Source: Cristatella mucedo (Eukaryota > Bryozoa > Phylactolaemata > Cristatellidae). From it: 64,000 nt of DNA. The position numbers and the translations under genes were made by a program. The notes under the pieces were generated by a model. The model did no database searches and was not told the origin of the DNA. It saw only the letters and a list, made by a program, of their open reading frames with translations. Positions 11,313-22,760 of the stretch are shown here, in pieces; the first letter of the stretch is position 1, and each line of letters opens with the position of its first letter. Location of the stretch: positions 4,200,001 to 4,264,000 of the forward strand of contig WPIO01000005.1 of the NCBI GenBank assembly GCA_009760855.2, written 5' to 3'.

Positions 11313-12635
11313 TTTTTTTTAGCTCCGTTTGTCAATAACCTGTAAAAAAAACAGTTCAGTAAGCTTTGAGAAAACTGCAGGCTTGCTGCGCTCACTTCTG
11401 TTGCGTGCTCGGTCAGCTCCTTTTTTATGCTGCGTCACTACCTGCACACACCAGCTCGAGACTTGCTTTAGGTGTGCGAGCATGTCTGCTCCTGCTCCCT
11501 TGCATTCGATTAGCCGAGCTAAATGGCAGCTAAATGCGTGCATGCCAAAGATTTCGGCATGGAGGCAACTGAATCGCAATTCGATGGCTAGTGTGCAATC
11601 TCCACGAACTTGCACTTGCCCTTTTGTTGTGCTCGTAGCTGGTGCCTCGATCGTAGGCAAGTAGAAGATGAACCACCAGGCCATCGCCCTGCTTGGGACA
11701 GACCCGAATGGGTGTGTCGGGTAGTCGGCCACCTTACGCTCTATCTGCGGCTTCATGTCTGGTCTCATTCCCTGTAGGCTGGTGCCAAACCTGATCGTGC
11801 CAAAGTGTCATTAATTTCGAGCCGAAGGCTTATATAACCACGAATGCCCTAAAACTCGGCTCTCTTCAGGGCTATAAATTGCTGGCTGACTCCCCTTGAT
11901 ATAGACTGCTCGAACGTCATCCTGCATGCTAGTTTCAAGCAAAGCCTACAGGCACGAACGCTGTACGGCAGAGGCCAGTACATCGTGCTCGTCGGGTCAA
12001 AGAGCGATCCGCCAGCCCCCCCCCCAAGCTTCTGGACGCTAGCATCTGCTTTGCCCGGGTTTGCCAGGACCCCCGTTCGTGCTACTGACTGTTGTCGTGA
12101 CACTGAAGATCAGTTGAACTCCTGCTCCTTCTAACTGTCCGCCTTTTCAGCAGAGGGACTCCTTTCTCAAGCGGTTATTGGCGCCACAAGTTATTTTACT
12201 CGTTATTGGTGGCTGGGCCACCGCATCAGCATCGAATAAGGCGCGAAAAGTACTTTACTAAATTTGTTACAGGTCGAGCAAGTTGAATTTCAAAGCTCAA
12301 TTCCTCGGCTTGAGGGTCATCATATTTGGCAGCAAGATAACGACCCTGTCACGCTGCCAGGCCACTGAAGTATGTTTTTGACAAATCCCTGAGTGATGCT
12401 GATTCAGTGGCCCTGTCTGATCCGAACCCACAGAGCGACTATGATGTGATATCGACAAGCAGCTGACTGGTGTGTATTCGGCTTACATCGGTAGCCGATC
12501 TTTTCAGTAAAGTTCAGGCTCAGCATGGAATGTCCTACAGCAGAAGAGACACCACACAAGCTTGTGGCCTCTATGACCGGGAAATAAGGGAGGTCATAAG
12601 AATTCTTAAGGGAAGCAACGACACACTTAATGCAA
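11313..12635. other. Single-copy stretch, no recognised gene
   Basis: A 149-codon minus-strand frame (11319-11768) and a 75-residue plus frame near 11910-12130 (SFKQSLQARTLYGRGQYIV) are open, but neither matches a family I know. Splice signals are not convincing. Confidence 0.35.
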
Positions 12636-13740
12636 AGACATGCCAACAGCATACTTATGAAATATGGGATACCTCAGGGTTCCATGCTAGGTCCCGTTCT
12701 TTGCACGGTTTATACTCTCCCTTTTGCTGATGTAATTGCCAAGCACAATCTAGGCTTTCACTTCTATGCGGATGGCACTCAGTTGTACCTTTGCTTTGAT
12801 ACCTCCCAGTCTTCGAGCACCTCGAACTCTCTCAACTCCCTTGCTGCATGTATTGATGACATCCGCACATGGATGGCAGCACATTTTCTAAAACTAAACG
12901 ATGATAAAACTAACTTACTAGTTATGGGCAATCAGCTCCACAGTCAAATCTGCCTATTTTCAGCTTCATGACATTGCTAAAATTTGGGCTTGTTTAGATA
13001 AGGATACCACGTCTAAATTGGTCCATGCATTCGTGACATCCCGACTTGACTTCTGTAACTCCCTGCTTGCTGGCCTACCGGCATGTGCAATCAGGCGATT
13101 ACAGCTTGTGCAAAACTCTGCAGCTAGGCTTGTCTGTCGTGAGCATCGCAGTTGCCACATCACACCACTTCTTGCCGACCTGCACTGGCTCCCAGTCAAG
13201 CAACGGATCGACTTCAAAGTCCTGTCACTCACTTTTTAGGTCCCTTCATTCTTTGGCTCCAGCCTATCTCTCAGATCTACTCCCCCACCAGGCCAAGCAT
13301 CGTACCACCCGCTTTTTGGAATCCAACAGTTTACTACTACCTCGTACAAACCCCAAATCCTTTGGGGACCGTGCATTTAGTTCGTATGTCCCAAAGCCTG
13401 GAACTCCCTCCCGACCTGCGTCAGAACATCCCCTGACCTGACCACATTTAAAAGGAACTTAAAAACACCTAATTAAGAAAGCATTTAGTGGGACCCTATG
13501 ATTCGTCCTTCATGTGCTTATGCGTGCTGCCACTGTGCATGCTGCACTAACCACATTTGCATGCTTACCCTGTGCGTGTCACCCCTAACCACGTTGTTCA
13601 TGTTGATTATCAAGCATGATATTACTCACGATTCACTCGCTTTTCCCTTTGCAGCAAATGTAAAGTGCCTAGGAAAAGATTGAGTTCTCTGAGGGTGCGT
13701 TATCAAGTGCATTATTATTATTATTATTATACATACAAGC
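12636..13740 (+). mobile_element. LINE-A copy, 5'-truncated
   Basis: It starts at RT block 4 (YGIPQGSMLGPV). The catalytic box reads YADG instead of YADD, so it would be inactive. The C-terminal domain follows (RLDFCNSLLAGLPACAIR, then ADLHWLPVKQRI) with frameshifts. The 3' UTR ends in (ATT)n at about 13712-13729. Confidence 0.88.
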
Positions 13741-13934
13741 TTGTTTTGGGCTGTCAATAAATATTTTCGCATGCTGCCAACAACTTGAGTTTGCCAGACA
13801 TCGAAGTAAATCCCCATATTCATTCGAGCGGAGCAGCACCCACAATGGCTGCAGCCACGGTGGAGGTTTGTTTTCGACTGTCTGTTGGTAGAATCCACGT
13901 ATGCTAAATCTCTGCACGCACGGCTGTTGTATCC

Positions 13935-14030
13935 AATACAGTGCCTGGATAAAGATTTAGTTACTAAGCATGAAACAAACGACTTATTATTACTACTACT
14001 ACTATTTTTATTATTATCATTCGCCTCACG
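13935..14030 (+). mobile_element. SINE-1/LINE-A tail fragment
   Basis: GTGCCTGGATAAAGATTTAG is followed by an ATT/ACT-rich run, the shared tail of SINE-1 and LINE-A. Confidence 0.5.
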
Positions 14031-14365
14031 AATTTCACTTGTTCTCAGCAATGCTGCTAAATTTGCCTTCGTCCTTTCAGCTGCATGGCAAGATTTCAGC
14101 ATGCCCTACTCACCTACGATGGAAGGGAAGGTAGCATAGGGTATGTGTGTTTCAGCTATGTTATTGTGATTACCTGCAATGCAAAATTTGACCTGCTACT
14201 CTTCACAGTTGCAAACGATGGCAGTGCTATTTTTGGTTCTCCTGTAAAGGTATGAATTGCTCCCTCGTAAACCGTCGATTACATCAGTTTTTGGAAGCAT
14301 TGAACATGCTGTCGTGGAAGAAAGTAGTGGTCAAGGACACTGATGCTGCTGTGAGTACCGTAGAC

Positions 14366-14522
14366 ATATAATAATAATAATAATAATTCATTTGTATAGC
14401 GCCCCAAGAGAACTAAATCTCTATCCAGGCGCTTCACATATGCCTCAGGGCTCGAGCCCACGACCTCAGCCAGACCTTGGTCGGGGCGAGCACCTTAACC
14501 GCTGGACCAACCCAGCTCGGCA
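14366..14522 (-). mobile_element. SINE-1, complete
   Basis: On the minus strand a tRNA-like head carries box A (TGGTCCAGCGGTTAAGG) and box B (GGGCTCGAGCCC-type). The body CATATGTGAAGCGCCTGGAT and the LINE-A type tail follow (GTTCTCTTGGGGCGCTATAC), ending in an ATT repeat. The head indicates an RNA polymerase III promoter derived from a tRNA gene. Confidence 0.9.
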
Positions 14523-14798
14523 TATACATGGTTAGTGTTGCCTCGTCAGTATGCACTCTTGCTTTTGGTGCACTCAAATGTACGTGCACAAGCGCACCGG
14601 CTCGGGAGCTAGCGATCGTGCACATCTGCACATACTCCTGAACAAGCACACTCCCACGTGCATTTAAGAGCGATCGCAGATATAAATTGCATAAACGCAT
14701 GGCCACACGGGCAGCCTTGCCTATCCGATACAGGCGACATAGAGGCAAACATGTAGCGCTGCTTTTTCTCAGAGTCTAATTTTGCAATCGGTCTAGAA

Positions 14799-14985
14799 CA
14801 GCGGTTCTCAACCTATGGGTCGCGACCCCTTTGAGGGTCAACCGACCCTTTCACAGGGGTCGCCTAAGACAATCCGAAAACAGGCATTTCCACATTTTGC
14901 ACACATTAATTTTATGGTTGCGGTCGCCACAACAAGGGGAGCTGTGATAAAAGGGTCGCGGCATTAGGAAGGTTGAGAACCACTG
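14799..14985. mobile_element. SPIN-like hAT MITE with perfect 8-bp TSD
   Basis: A 187-bp element has terminal inverted repeats CAGCGGTTCTCAACC and GGTTGAGAACCACTG (one mismatch). It is flanked by perfect direct repeats GTCTAGAA at 14791-14798 and 14986-14993. Eight-bp duplications are the hAT hallmark. Both subterminal regions (GGGTCGCGACCCC; CATTAGGAAGGTTGAG; CACAGGGGTCGCCTAAGAC) agree with what I remember of SPIN / rodent URR1-like hAT elements. SPIN is a family known for horizontal transfer between tetrapods and some invertebrates. It has no coding capacity. The perfect duplications point to a fairly recent insertion. Confidence 0.92.
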
Positions 14986-15236
14986 GTCTAGAACATTCTG
15001 CAGCCGCGTTCCACAGCACCGTGGTTTCAACTACCACTCGTATTGCTGCTGGGTGAGCGGAAGCATTGGTGCTTTGGGTGGCAGGGGTGGGACAGAGTGC
15101 AGCTTTGCTTGACCTCTTGTTCGTGCCGTTTCCGTGTGCCAGCTTCTATGCTCGTACCTTCTCGACTCTCACGACCAGTCCATGCCAGGACCTCTTCCAT
15201 TTTTGCGTGGGAAATGGGGCCAGAGACAAAGAGAGC

Positions 15237-15362
15237 AATAATATAATGCATGTCATTTGTATAGCACCCTAAGAGAACAATCTCTGTCCGTGCACTTACA
15301 TAAGCCACAGGGCTCTAGCTCACGACCTTGGTCGTTGAAGGCAAGCAGCTGACCCGTAAACC
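15237..15362 (-). mobile_element. SINE-1-like copy, divergent
   Basis: On the minus strand a tRNA-like head precedes a tail similar to SINE-1 (AGAGATTGTTCTCTTAGGG, then TATACAAATGA). The head differs from other SINE-1 copies and may represent a subfamily. Confidence 0.65.
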
Positions 15363-15713
15363 GAAATCAGGGCAGCCGATAGAGAGATAGAGGTAGATAG
15401 ATGGAGAAGAGGGGAAGACATACAGGGATGGTGGAGTAAAGTGGAGCAAGAGCAGAATAGAAGTGAGAGAAGAGAGAGAGTTGACATGCAAAGTGGCCGG
15501 TTTTTTATTGTCTCAGGCGAGTATTTACATGTCATTCGAGCATATCGAGCACGTGCTCGATCCCTGTGCTCCCACTGCTACTGTGCATAGCTCGAAGGAT
15601 TTGGGCAACTTGCTAAGGGCTTGCTTCTGTGGGTGGGGGCTAGATAAGTATATCGGAGCTTTGAGCCCCCACGGGCTCACTGGTAGCATAGCTTCGCTAT
15701 GCCACCAAATTAC

Positions 15714-15790
15714 ATAATAATAATAATAATAATAATGCATTTGACAAAGCGCCCTCGGAGAACTCAATATCTTTCTAGGCACTTTACATC
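15714..15790 (-). mobile_element. LINE-A 3' end only
   Basis: Just the last ~50 bp of LINE-A and its (ATT)n tail (AAT repeats at 15715-15736 on the plus strand). Confidence 0.8.
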
Positions 15791-17467
15791 GCCGATCCTT
15801 TAGTGGCTGAGTCCAGGGCCGTGTCGTTTTCTCTTTAAGCTGCTGGAGGGGGTAGGGCAGGTGATAGGTTGCCTGCTGTTGTCGGGGATTGTGACCGGTG
15901 ACCATCTGCAATAGCCATACTGCCCAGTGGACCAAGAGCTGGGTGACTGACTACATCCCTTCCAAAGCATTTCCTAGTCACAAGATCAGCCCCAGTTGCT
16001 GCAGTATCACTAGACACCGTTGATACCAGCCTACTCCAAGGGACATTCGAAGCGATCACATGGCTAACTGGACTCAGGTGAGAAAATTAAATACTGCCCA
16101 GGCAAGCACTCAGGGGAGAGGGTGGGAGACCGAAACTGCCCAGGCAAGCACTCAAGAGAGAGGGAGAGAGACCGAGACCGCAAATTGCAATACCCACCCG
16201 GCCTAGAGCCAATTGGCTCTCTAAGCACAAGCCCAGCAGCCCATCCAGGGCATAGTTACCCGAACAAGGAAGGCTATTGCCTACAAAAAATACACCACAC
16301 CGAAGCCTGCATGCCTTTGCCTGTAGGCCTAGCATGTGACATCCGTTCTTTATTTACCGAGCAGCTTTCGCAAGCCTGATCGAGCTACCTGCCCCAGCCT
16401 CTCGTGGGAGCACCAGCTGACCTGCAGGTGGCAGGCAGCTGTAGCAGCTTGTAGCTGCCCCTCGAGGCCAAGGATTCTGCACCAGTCCCTGCAGAGCACC
16501 GGGCAGGTCTGCATAGAACCAGGCAGTAGTTTGATGTCACCGTTCACCTTTCAGATACGATGGAGGGAGAGCACTGATAGACGTTCCGAGTGCATATGGC
16601 AGCTCGCCTAGCACGAGAGAGTAGTGGCTGGTCCGCTGTCATTGAGCAGCCGTTTAGCCTCACCTAGAAGCTGCCTGCGACGGTTTACTCGAGGACCAGA
16701 TGCCGGCGATAAAAGAATGACTCGACTGACAAATAAATAACGAATTCCCACCAAAAGCTGACCAAAGCGGCGACCTTCAGGGTAACAGGATAAGTGGGTG
16801 GTTGATAGGAGGCATGAAAATAATGACCAACTTTGGGAAGGCTCAAGCACAGCAGCTTAGCTGTAGCAGCAGAAGAGGTAGTAACAATCAACAGAAGTAT
16901 CTGACAAAGAATTAGCCCAAGTGGCAGAACCTTGGTCGCATTTAGATCGAACGGCAGAGGCCCACAGAATGTAAAGTATGTTGCTGATCTGCTTGGGTGG
17001 TGTTGATCTTCTGGTTCTCTGGCGCCAGAGGTGAGTCGCATAGTTCAGTCGCTAAATGAACATAACAGAATAAGGCATCGTTGCTAGCGAGAGCATCGAA
17101 GCAAATCATTTGAGGGCTGTACTTGATTTTGAAAAAGTCCCAGCCATTCATAGCAATGGTCCCACCGTCTGCACTAAGCATAGTAGTTGCCACTTTGATG
17201 ATCAATCCTACTGCTATCAGTCGAGGCAGCAGAAGCAGGCATCCTGCCATCTGCAACGTACAACGCTGCACTTGCTATTGCCAACTCGATTAGCAAGAGC
17301 AGATAGCTGCCATCAGATGGTTGCATGTGCCTAGGCAGAGCGGCTAAAACTGGATCTTCTCTCCCAAGGTCAGGAGGTCAGCTAGCCCAGCGCTCACGGC
17401 CGTGCACCTGTGGGCCTGTCGGTATTGTGAGCACCTGATCAGGTCTTACACAGAGCACACATGTCTA
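15791..17467. other. Single-copy stretch with a two-unit tandem repeat
   Basis: No gene recognised. A unit of about 43 bp beginning CTGCCCAGGCAAGCACTCA occurs twice at 16094-16180. The second copy degrades into a GA-rich run. Confidence 0.45.
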
Positions 17468-19790
17468 GGTCATAATAATAATAACAATAATAATAATACA
17501 TTTGTATAGCACCATCGGGAGCTCATCTCTTTCTAGGTACTTTACAATTGCTGCAAAGGAAACACGATCGCGTGGTAGCATGCTCAATGACAGCAAGCAT
17601 AACATGGTTAGAGGTGGTATGCAGAGGCTGAGCATGCAAATATGGTTAGTGGCACCAGGAACAGTTTCGCACCCATAAGCACACAAAGGACGAATCACAT
17701 GGACCCACTAAATGCTGTGATCAATCGATGCCTGCTTATTATCTTCTTAAATGTGTCAAGTCATGGGATGTCGTGATGACAGTCAGAAGTGAGCTCCAGG
17801 CTTTCGGAGCATAAAGGTGCGGTCTCCAAAGAACTTAATGTTCGTATGAGATATAGGTAAACGATTAGATTCGGAAAAGAGGGTGGTACGACGCTTAGCC
17901 TGGTAGGGGGTAGATCGGATAAGTAAGCTGGAGCCAAACAATGAAGGACCTAAAAGTGAGCAATAGAACCTTTAAGTCGAAGCATTGCTTAATAGGAGCC
18001 AGTGCAACTCGGCCAGAAGTGGTGTGATGTAGCAACTGCGATGCTCACGGCAGACAAGTCTTGCTGTTTTGCACCAGCTGGTAGTGCCTTATTGCATAGG
18101 CCGGAGGACAAGCAAGCACTGAGTTACAGAAGTCGAGACAGGATATCACAAATGCATGGATCAATTTAGATATAGTATCTATGTCTAAAGAAGCCCGAAT
18201 TTTAGCAATGTTATGTGGCTGAAAGTAGGCAGTCTTGACTGTGTAGCTGATGCTGTCGTCTAATGAAAGGTCACTTTGAAGTGGACACCTAGATTTCGTG
18301 CAAATTCAACAGAAGATATGCTGGCAGAGCCGATTTTGAGCATTAAACCTTCCCATTTCTGAAGTGCACTTAATTTGTAACATTTAGTTTGTACATAACT
18401 AGTAAGTTGGTTGTATTTAGTTTGTACATAACTAGTAAGTTGGTTGTATCACCATTCCATTTCCGAAAATGTGCTGCTATCCATGTGCGAATGTCATCAA
18501 TACATGCAGCAAGGTCGTTGAGAGAATTTGACGTGCTGGAGGGCTGCGAGGGATCAAAACAAAGGTACAACTGAATGTCATCTGCATAGAGATGAAAGCC
18601 TAGGTTGTGCTTGGAAATTACATCGTGCCAAAAGAGGGAGAGTAAAAACCATAAAAAGAGCCAGATCAAGCACAGGGCGCTCTGGGGTGCCACATACATC
18701 AGTGTTTCCAAGAGTGATCTTTGTCCGTTCACAACAATATGAGAATCTCCCACTGAGATGGGACCTGAACCATTCAGTGATGCCCAGGCAAGATGTGAGG
18801 GACTCAAGAAGGACTTAGTGATTTGTAGCATCAAAAGCTGCAATAAGGTAGAGGAAAAACAAGCAGAGATACTCTACCTAAGTTTGCACTCCGAAGTAGG
18901 TCAGTATACACCGGAAGCAATACTGACTGTGGAATGATTAGCTCTAAAACCAGACTAGAACTTACTAGCAAGACTTGAAGTTTCTATGTATGAGTTTAGC
19001 TGGTCTGCCGTCCTGAGTAGGTCCTTGTACACCCGAAGCAATGCTGACTCTGTGGAGTGATTAGCTCTAAAATCAGACTGAAACTTATTAGCAAGGTTTG
19101 AAGTTTTATCATATGAGTCCAGCTGGTCTGCCATGACTCGTTCCAGTGTCTTTGATAGGAACGGTAGAAGGGAGGCTGGGCAGTAGTTGCTCAAGTTCTC
19201 TTGGTCTAGTGTTGCTTTCTTGAGTAGGGGCCTGACTACAGCCCCTTTGAATGGTGCAGGAACATGACCTGAGGCTAATGGCACATATTTATTATGTTAG
19301 TAAGGCAGCAGTATATCACATCTACACATCGTATAAGTAGGACAATGGATATAGGGTAAGGAGAACTAGTTGTCTTCTTTGATTGGGGCATGAACTTCAG
19401 GATGAGGCCACTCGTGGCTTCCTATAATAATAATATTGTACTTGATAATATAGACATTGAGGTACTGCACGGCATCGAGAGAGTCCTGTGGGGTTGTTAA
19501 TGTGGGACAAAGGTCCAGTGGTGATGCTGTTACCTTAGGGATGAACTTACTGATCTTGGCTGTCTTGCTGAAAAGAGCTAGATCGCCGAGATCAGCTAGA
19601 TCGCCATAACGTTCACTAGGTAAGGAGCTTCCCTGGGTGCGGTTAAGGTGATGGTTGATGGTAGACATCAGCATTTTTGGATTGTGTATCCGTGATTCAG
19701 CAGTATTTTTATTATAGAAGATGGCTTTAGCCTTTGCTAAAACTTTCCTCTTCTTTTCTTCACTCTTCTCTTGTTGCATGGGATCGTCAA
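17468..19790 (-). mobile_element. LINE-A copy, longest in 5' direction
   Basis: Read on the minus strand, it starts upstream of the RT with a basic linker (EEKKRKVLAKAKAIFYNKN), followed by VRPLLKKATLD, ASLLPFLSKTLERV and RANHSTESALLRVYKDLL. Then come DDIQLYLCF (the YADD box as YADDIQLY) and the 3' region with an (ATT)n tail at 17470-17500. Two internal tandem duplications break it: about 122 bp at 18896-19140 and 36 bp at 18375-18446. No endonuclease domain is present. Confidence 0.88.
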
Positions 19791-20412
19791 GCACAATCTA
19801 TGCTTTACACGCAGCTGTAGTTTGATGCCTCCCATCCCTCAAGCATGCCATATTCTCTCAACTACCTTTCTGCATGTATTGCTGACATCAGCACTTTGGG
19901 TAGCAAAATTTCTCTAACTGACTGACGGCAAAACTAATTTACTGGTTATAGGAAAATTAAGCGCAGCTCAGAAATAGGAAAGTTTAATGCTCAAAATGGT
20001 GTACCAACAATTGAACTTGTGACTACTCGCCACGACAATTCGCCTGTCCCAACCGGCTTATACGACAATTGATCTTTATGAAAACTGACCTTTGACAGGT
20101 GGCCATAAGATCAGAAATAGGCAATACAAATAAAACTAGTGCATATTGGTTTTATTTGATCAAATTAGGTTATATATTTATTATATTGTGTTAACAGTTT
20201 GCTATGGCTACCCGGAGACTATTTTAAGGATTGGATATCAGCTAGTATAAATAAATAGCATTGATAATTTGCGAAGTTGTTGAACATAAAATATTTATAA
20301 ATCATAGAGTCAGCGATACAGTACGGAATTTCCGAGCGTGGAAATGCTACTGCGATATGTATCAACTTTGAATGCTAGAAAGTAATCGTTAGTGCACAAG
20401 GCACTATAAATA

Positions 20413-20578
20413 AATCCTAGCTGATTAAGCAGCCTCTTTTTGTATAGCGACAGAAGAGCCTTTACAGCTATCACCACCGCTTGCAGTGGCGATAAAGAAT
20501 CGCCCACCACAGGAATCGAACCCAAGACCTCGGGCCGAGGTCGTGAAAGCAACCGCCTTACCTAGTGTGCCAACGCGG
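20413..20578 (-). mobile_element. SINE-2 inserted in the MULE
   Basis: A complete minus-strand SINE-2: tRNA-like head (about 20500-20578), palindromic GACCTCGG/CCGAGGTC segment, GCAAGCGGTGGTGATAG, and CTGTCGCTATACAAAAAGAG at the 3' end. It lies just upstream of the FLYWCH segment and probably removed or displaced the transposase start. Confidence 0.85.
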
Positions 20579-20595
20579 CTCACCGCACTATGAAT

Positions 20596-21906
20596 TGGAG
20601 ATGCTGCAAATACCGTCAGCTTGGTTGCAAGGCTCGTCTAATAACGAATGGCACTACAGTAACTGGAAATTTCGCTCCAGAACACTGCCACGAAGGAAAC
20701 ATAGCAATAGCACGGGCAAGAAAGGCTGTTGGGGTGACATGAAGGTTAAGATGTCGGAAGTTTCTGCGACTCCGAGTGCAGTGCAAGGTTCTGTGGCTAG
20801 GAACTTATCTGATGACGTGCTAATGGCGTTACCGAAGAAGTCAACCTTGACTCGAGCACTGCAGCGGCAGAGAAAGAAGGATTTGTCCGAGGCTGACGGA
20901 ACTTCACCACCGATACTCACAGATCTGTTACTTGACATCCCTCAGAAGTTCATAGATTTTGTACTGTTTGACTCAGGACCAGGACAGGATCGGCTGATTA
21001 TCCTCGGAAGTAACACCTAACTTGACGGCTTGGCTCTCGAAGACGTGTGGCTATCAGACGGTACGTTTCCAGTAGTTCCCTTACTTTTCTTTCAACTGCA
21101 TACCATTCATTTTCAATTTGTCCTAGGACTCATCCCTGTTAGACTATACTGCCTACTTCCAAACAAGACTTGCGAAACATACGATCGCCTTCTCGCTGAA
21201 CTCAAGCGTCTCATACCTGCTGCAAAACCCTCGAAAAATTCTCATCGATTTCGATGCAGCAGCAGCTATTGATGCTTTCTCTGCCTTGTACTCAACAGCT
21301 ACAACTACGGGCTGCTACTTTCATCGCGCTCAGAGGGCTATACGAAATGTCAACGAGTTGGGAGTGAAAGAGGAGTATGAAACTGATGATATTATCCGTA
21401 GTGCAGTTCGATGTCAACCAGCACTAGCACATTTACCGGAGACCGACGTCATCGAATTATTTGAGCTGTTGTCCGACTCTGTGCCCTCAAATGAGAGAGT
21501 GAACGAACTGATCTCATACTTCGAACATACCTACACCCGAGGCCGTCGTCTTCGAGGCCGAGGTGATAACTACGGCAGTTCGCTGTTCCCTGTGGGGATG
21601 TGGAATCAGTGTGGGATCTCAGTAGACGGTGTTGCTCGTACAACTAATGCAGTAGAGGGGTGGCATTACGGGCTCCAAGCATTGTTCCAATGCCATCATC
21701 CGACGATGTGGACATTTCTGAAAGGGCTTCTCATGGACCACAGTCAGCAGACTGCCTTGTTCTTGCAAGACCCCACTGGCATTCTTGTTGTCCGAGCAAA
21801 GAGATACCGCGAGCTTGCCGAAAAAGTTCGACGGGCTGTTGAAGGTTACCTTCGTAAAGATGTTCTAACTTTTCTTCGTGCCATTGCATATCTGTCGCAT
21901 AGTTAA
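20596..21906 (+). pseudogene. FLYWCH-MULE transposase, broken
   Basis: The remains of one transposase are spread over two frames. Residues from 20596 to 20739 form the C-terminal half of a FLYWCH-type zinc finger (CKYRQLGCKARL, then TNGTTVTG and EHCHEGN). After a frameshift near 20740 the linker follows (DLLLDIPQKF). A stop codon lies at 21018. The DDE core starts with SDGTFPVVP (first Asp codon 21057), then FFQLHTIHF and LLPNKT. A second frameshift occurs near 21235 before ILIDFD (second Asp at 21247 or 21253) and GCYFHRAQ. The third acidic residue is Glu at 21655 in TTNAVEGWHYG. All three catalytic positions are kept, but two frameshifts and one nonsense codon make it inactive. The last frame stops at 21906. 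Confidence 0.88.
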
Positions 21907-22529
21907 TTGAGAAGCTATAGTAACATTAAGATCGATTTTACCTAGAACGTAATGAACATTTTTTGACACTTATAAGAGAAAAAACTGTTTTACTAATAAT
22001 CCTGTTGCATAAATATAAAAAACTTCAGAGTCACGAATTCATTCTTAATTGTTTGTTTCAATTGTGTAAATTAAAAATTGTATATTATTCTTATAGATTG
22101 ACATATAGATCAATTGTCGTATAGGCCAGTTAGCACAGGCCAGTGGTCGTAGGTCCAATAGTCGCAGACCAGATGGTGTATAGATCAATTGTCGTATAGG
22201 CCGGTTGGTACAGGCCAATTGTCGTAGGGACCCAGTCGTTGGTTCAATAGTCACCCAACCCTCAAATTTGTCAATGCCAGAATATCTTCCGTTGAATCTG
22301 CACGAAATCTAAGTGTCCAGCTCCAAAGTAACCGTCCACTAGACAATCACATCAGCTCCACAGTAAATTCTGCCTACATTCAGCTGAATAACACAGCTAA
22401 AATTCGTGCCTGCTCGGACATGGATACTGCATCCAAATCATTTGTGACATCCTGTCTCGTCTTCTGCAACCCACTATTTTCACGTCTACTGGCCTAAGCA
22501 ATCAGGCACGTACAGTTATATAATTAAAA

Positions 22530-22668
22530 TAAAAAATTATATAATTCATTTGTATAGCGCCCCAAGAGAACTTAATCTCTATTCAGGTGCTTCACGTGTG
22601 TCTCGTGGTCGCCCAGGACCTCTGCCAGGCCTTGGTCGGGGCGAGCACCTTAACCGCTAGACCAAATC
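22530..22668 (-). mobile_element. SINE-1 inserted in LINE-A
   Basis: On the minus strand the head reads TTGGTCTAGCGGTTAAGG, then CTCGCCCCGACCAAGG. The body lacks a clear box B but keeps GAAGCACCTGAATAGAGAT and the tail CGCTATACAAATGAATTAT. LINE-A sequence resumes on both sides. Confidence 0.85.
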
Positions 22669-22760
22669 AACTCTGCAGCTAGGCTTGTCAGTCGCGAGCA
22701 TCGCAGTTGCCACAACACACCACTTCTGGCCGATCTGCAGTAGCTCCCAAAGAGTTCCGT

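Larger units (their letters stand above)
19999..22260 (+). mobile_element. MULE (Mutator-like) DNA transposon, 2,262 bp
   Basis: Inverted termini share ATTGAAC, CGACAATT, CCTGT, CCAACCGG and TATACGACAATTGATCT over about 70 bp (left 19999-20080, right 22180-22260 as reverse complement). Direct repeats CTCAAAAT (19991-19998) and CTCAAATT (22261-22268) flank it with one mismatch, fitting the 8-9 bp duplication of MULEs. It sits inside a LINE-A copy whose sequence resumes exactly after the right duplication. The right end carries a second, internal copy of the terminal motif (22103-22140), so the terminus is partly duplicated. Confidence 0.88.
19783..22760 (+). mobile_element. LINE-A copy split by a MULE and a SINE-1
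   Basis: LINE-A sequence runs 19783-19998, continues at 22269-22528, and again at 22669-22760, collinear with other copies. The gaps are filled by the MULE (19999-22260) and a minus-strand SINE-1 (22530-22668). It abuts the minus-strand LINE-A head to head at about 19785. Confidence 0.85.

Noticed and set aside
11319-11768. 149-codon minus-strand open frame
   Set aside because: No domain, overlapping open frame on the other strand, and no splice or promoter support.
14082-14350. Three small exon-like segments (AG...GT) at about 14082-14130, 14208-14258 and 14291-14350 on the plus strand
   Set aside because: The implied introns are very short (one is about 38 bp), all frames are open, and the peptides (for example AWQDFSMPYSPTMEG) match nothing I know. 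They could be the end of the phafin gene but cannot be supported.
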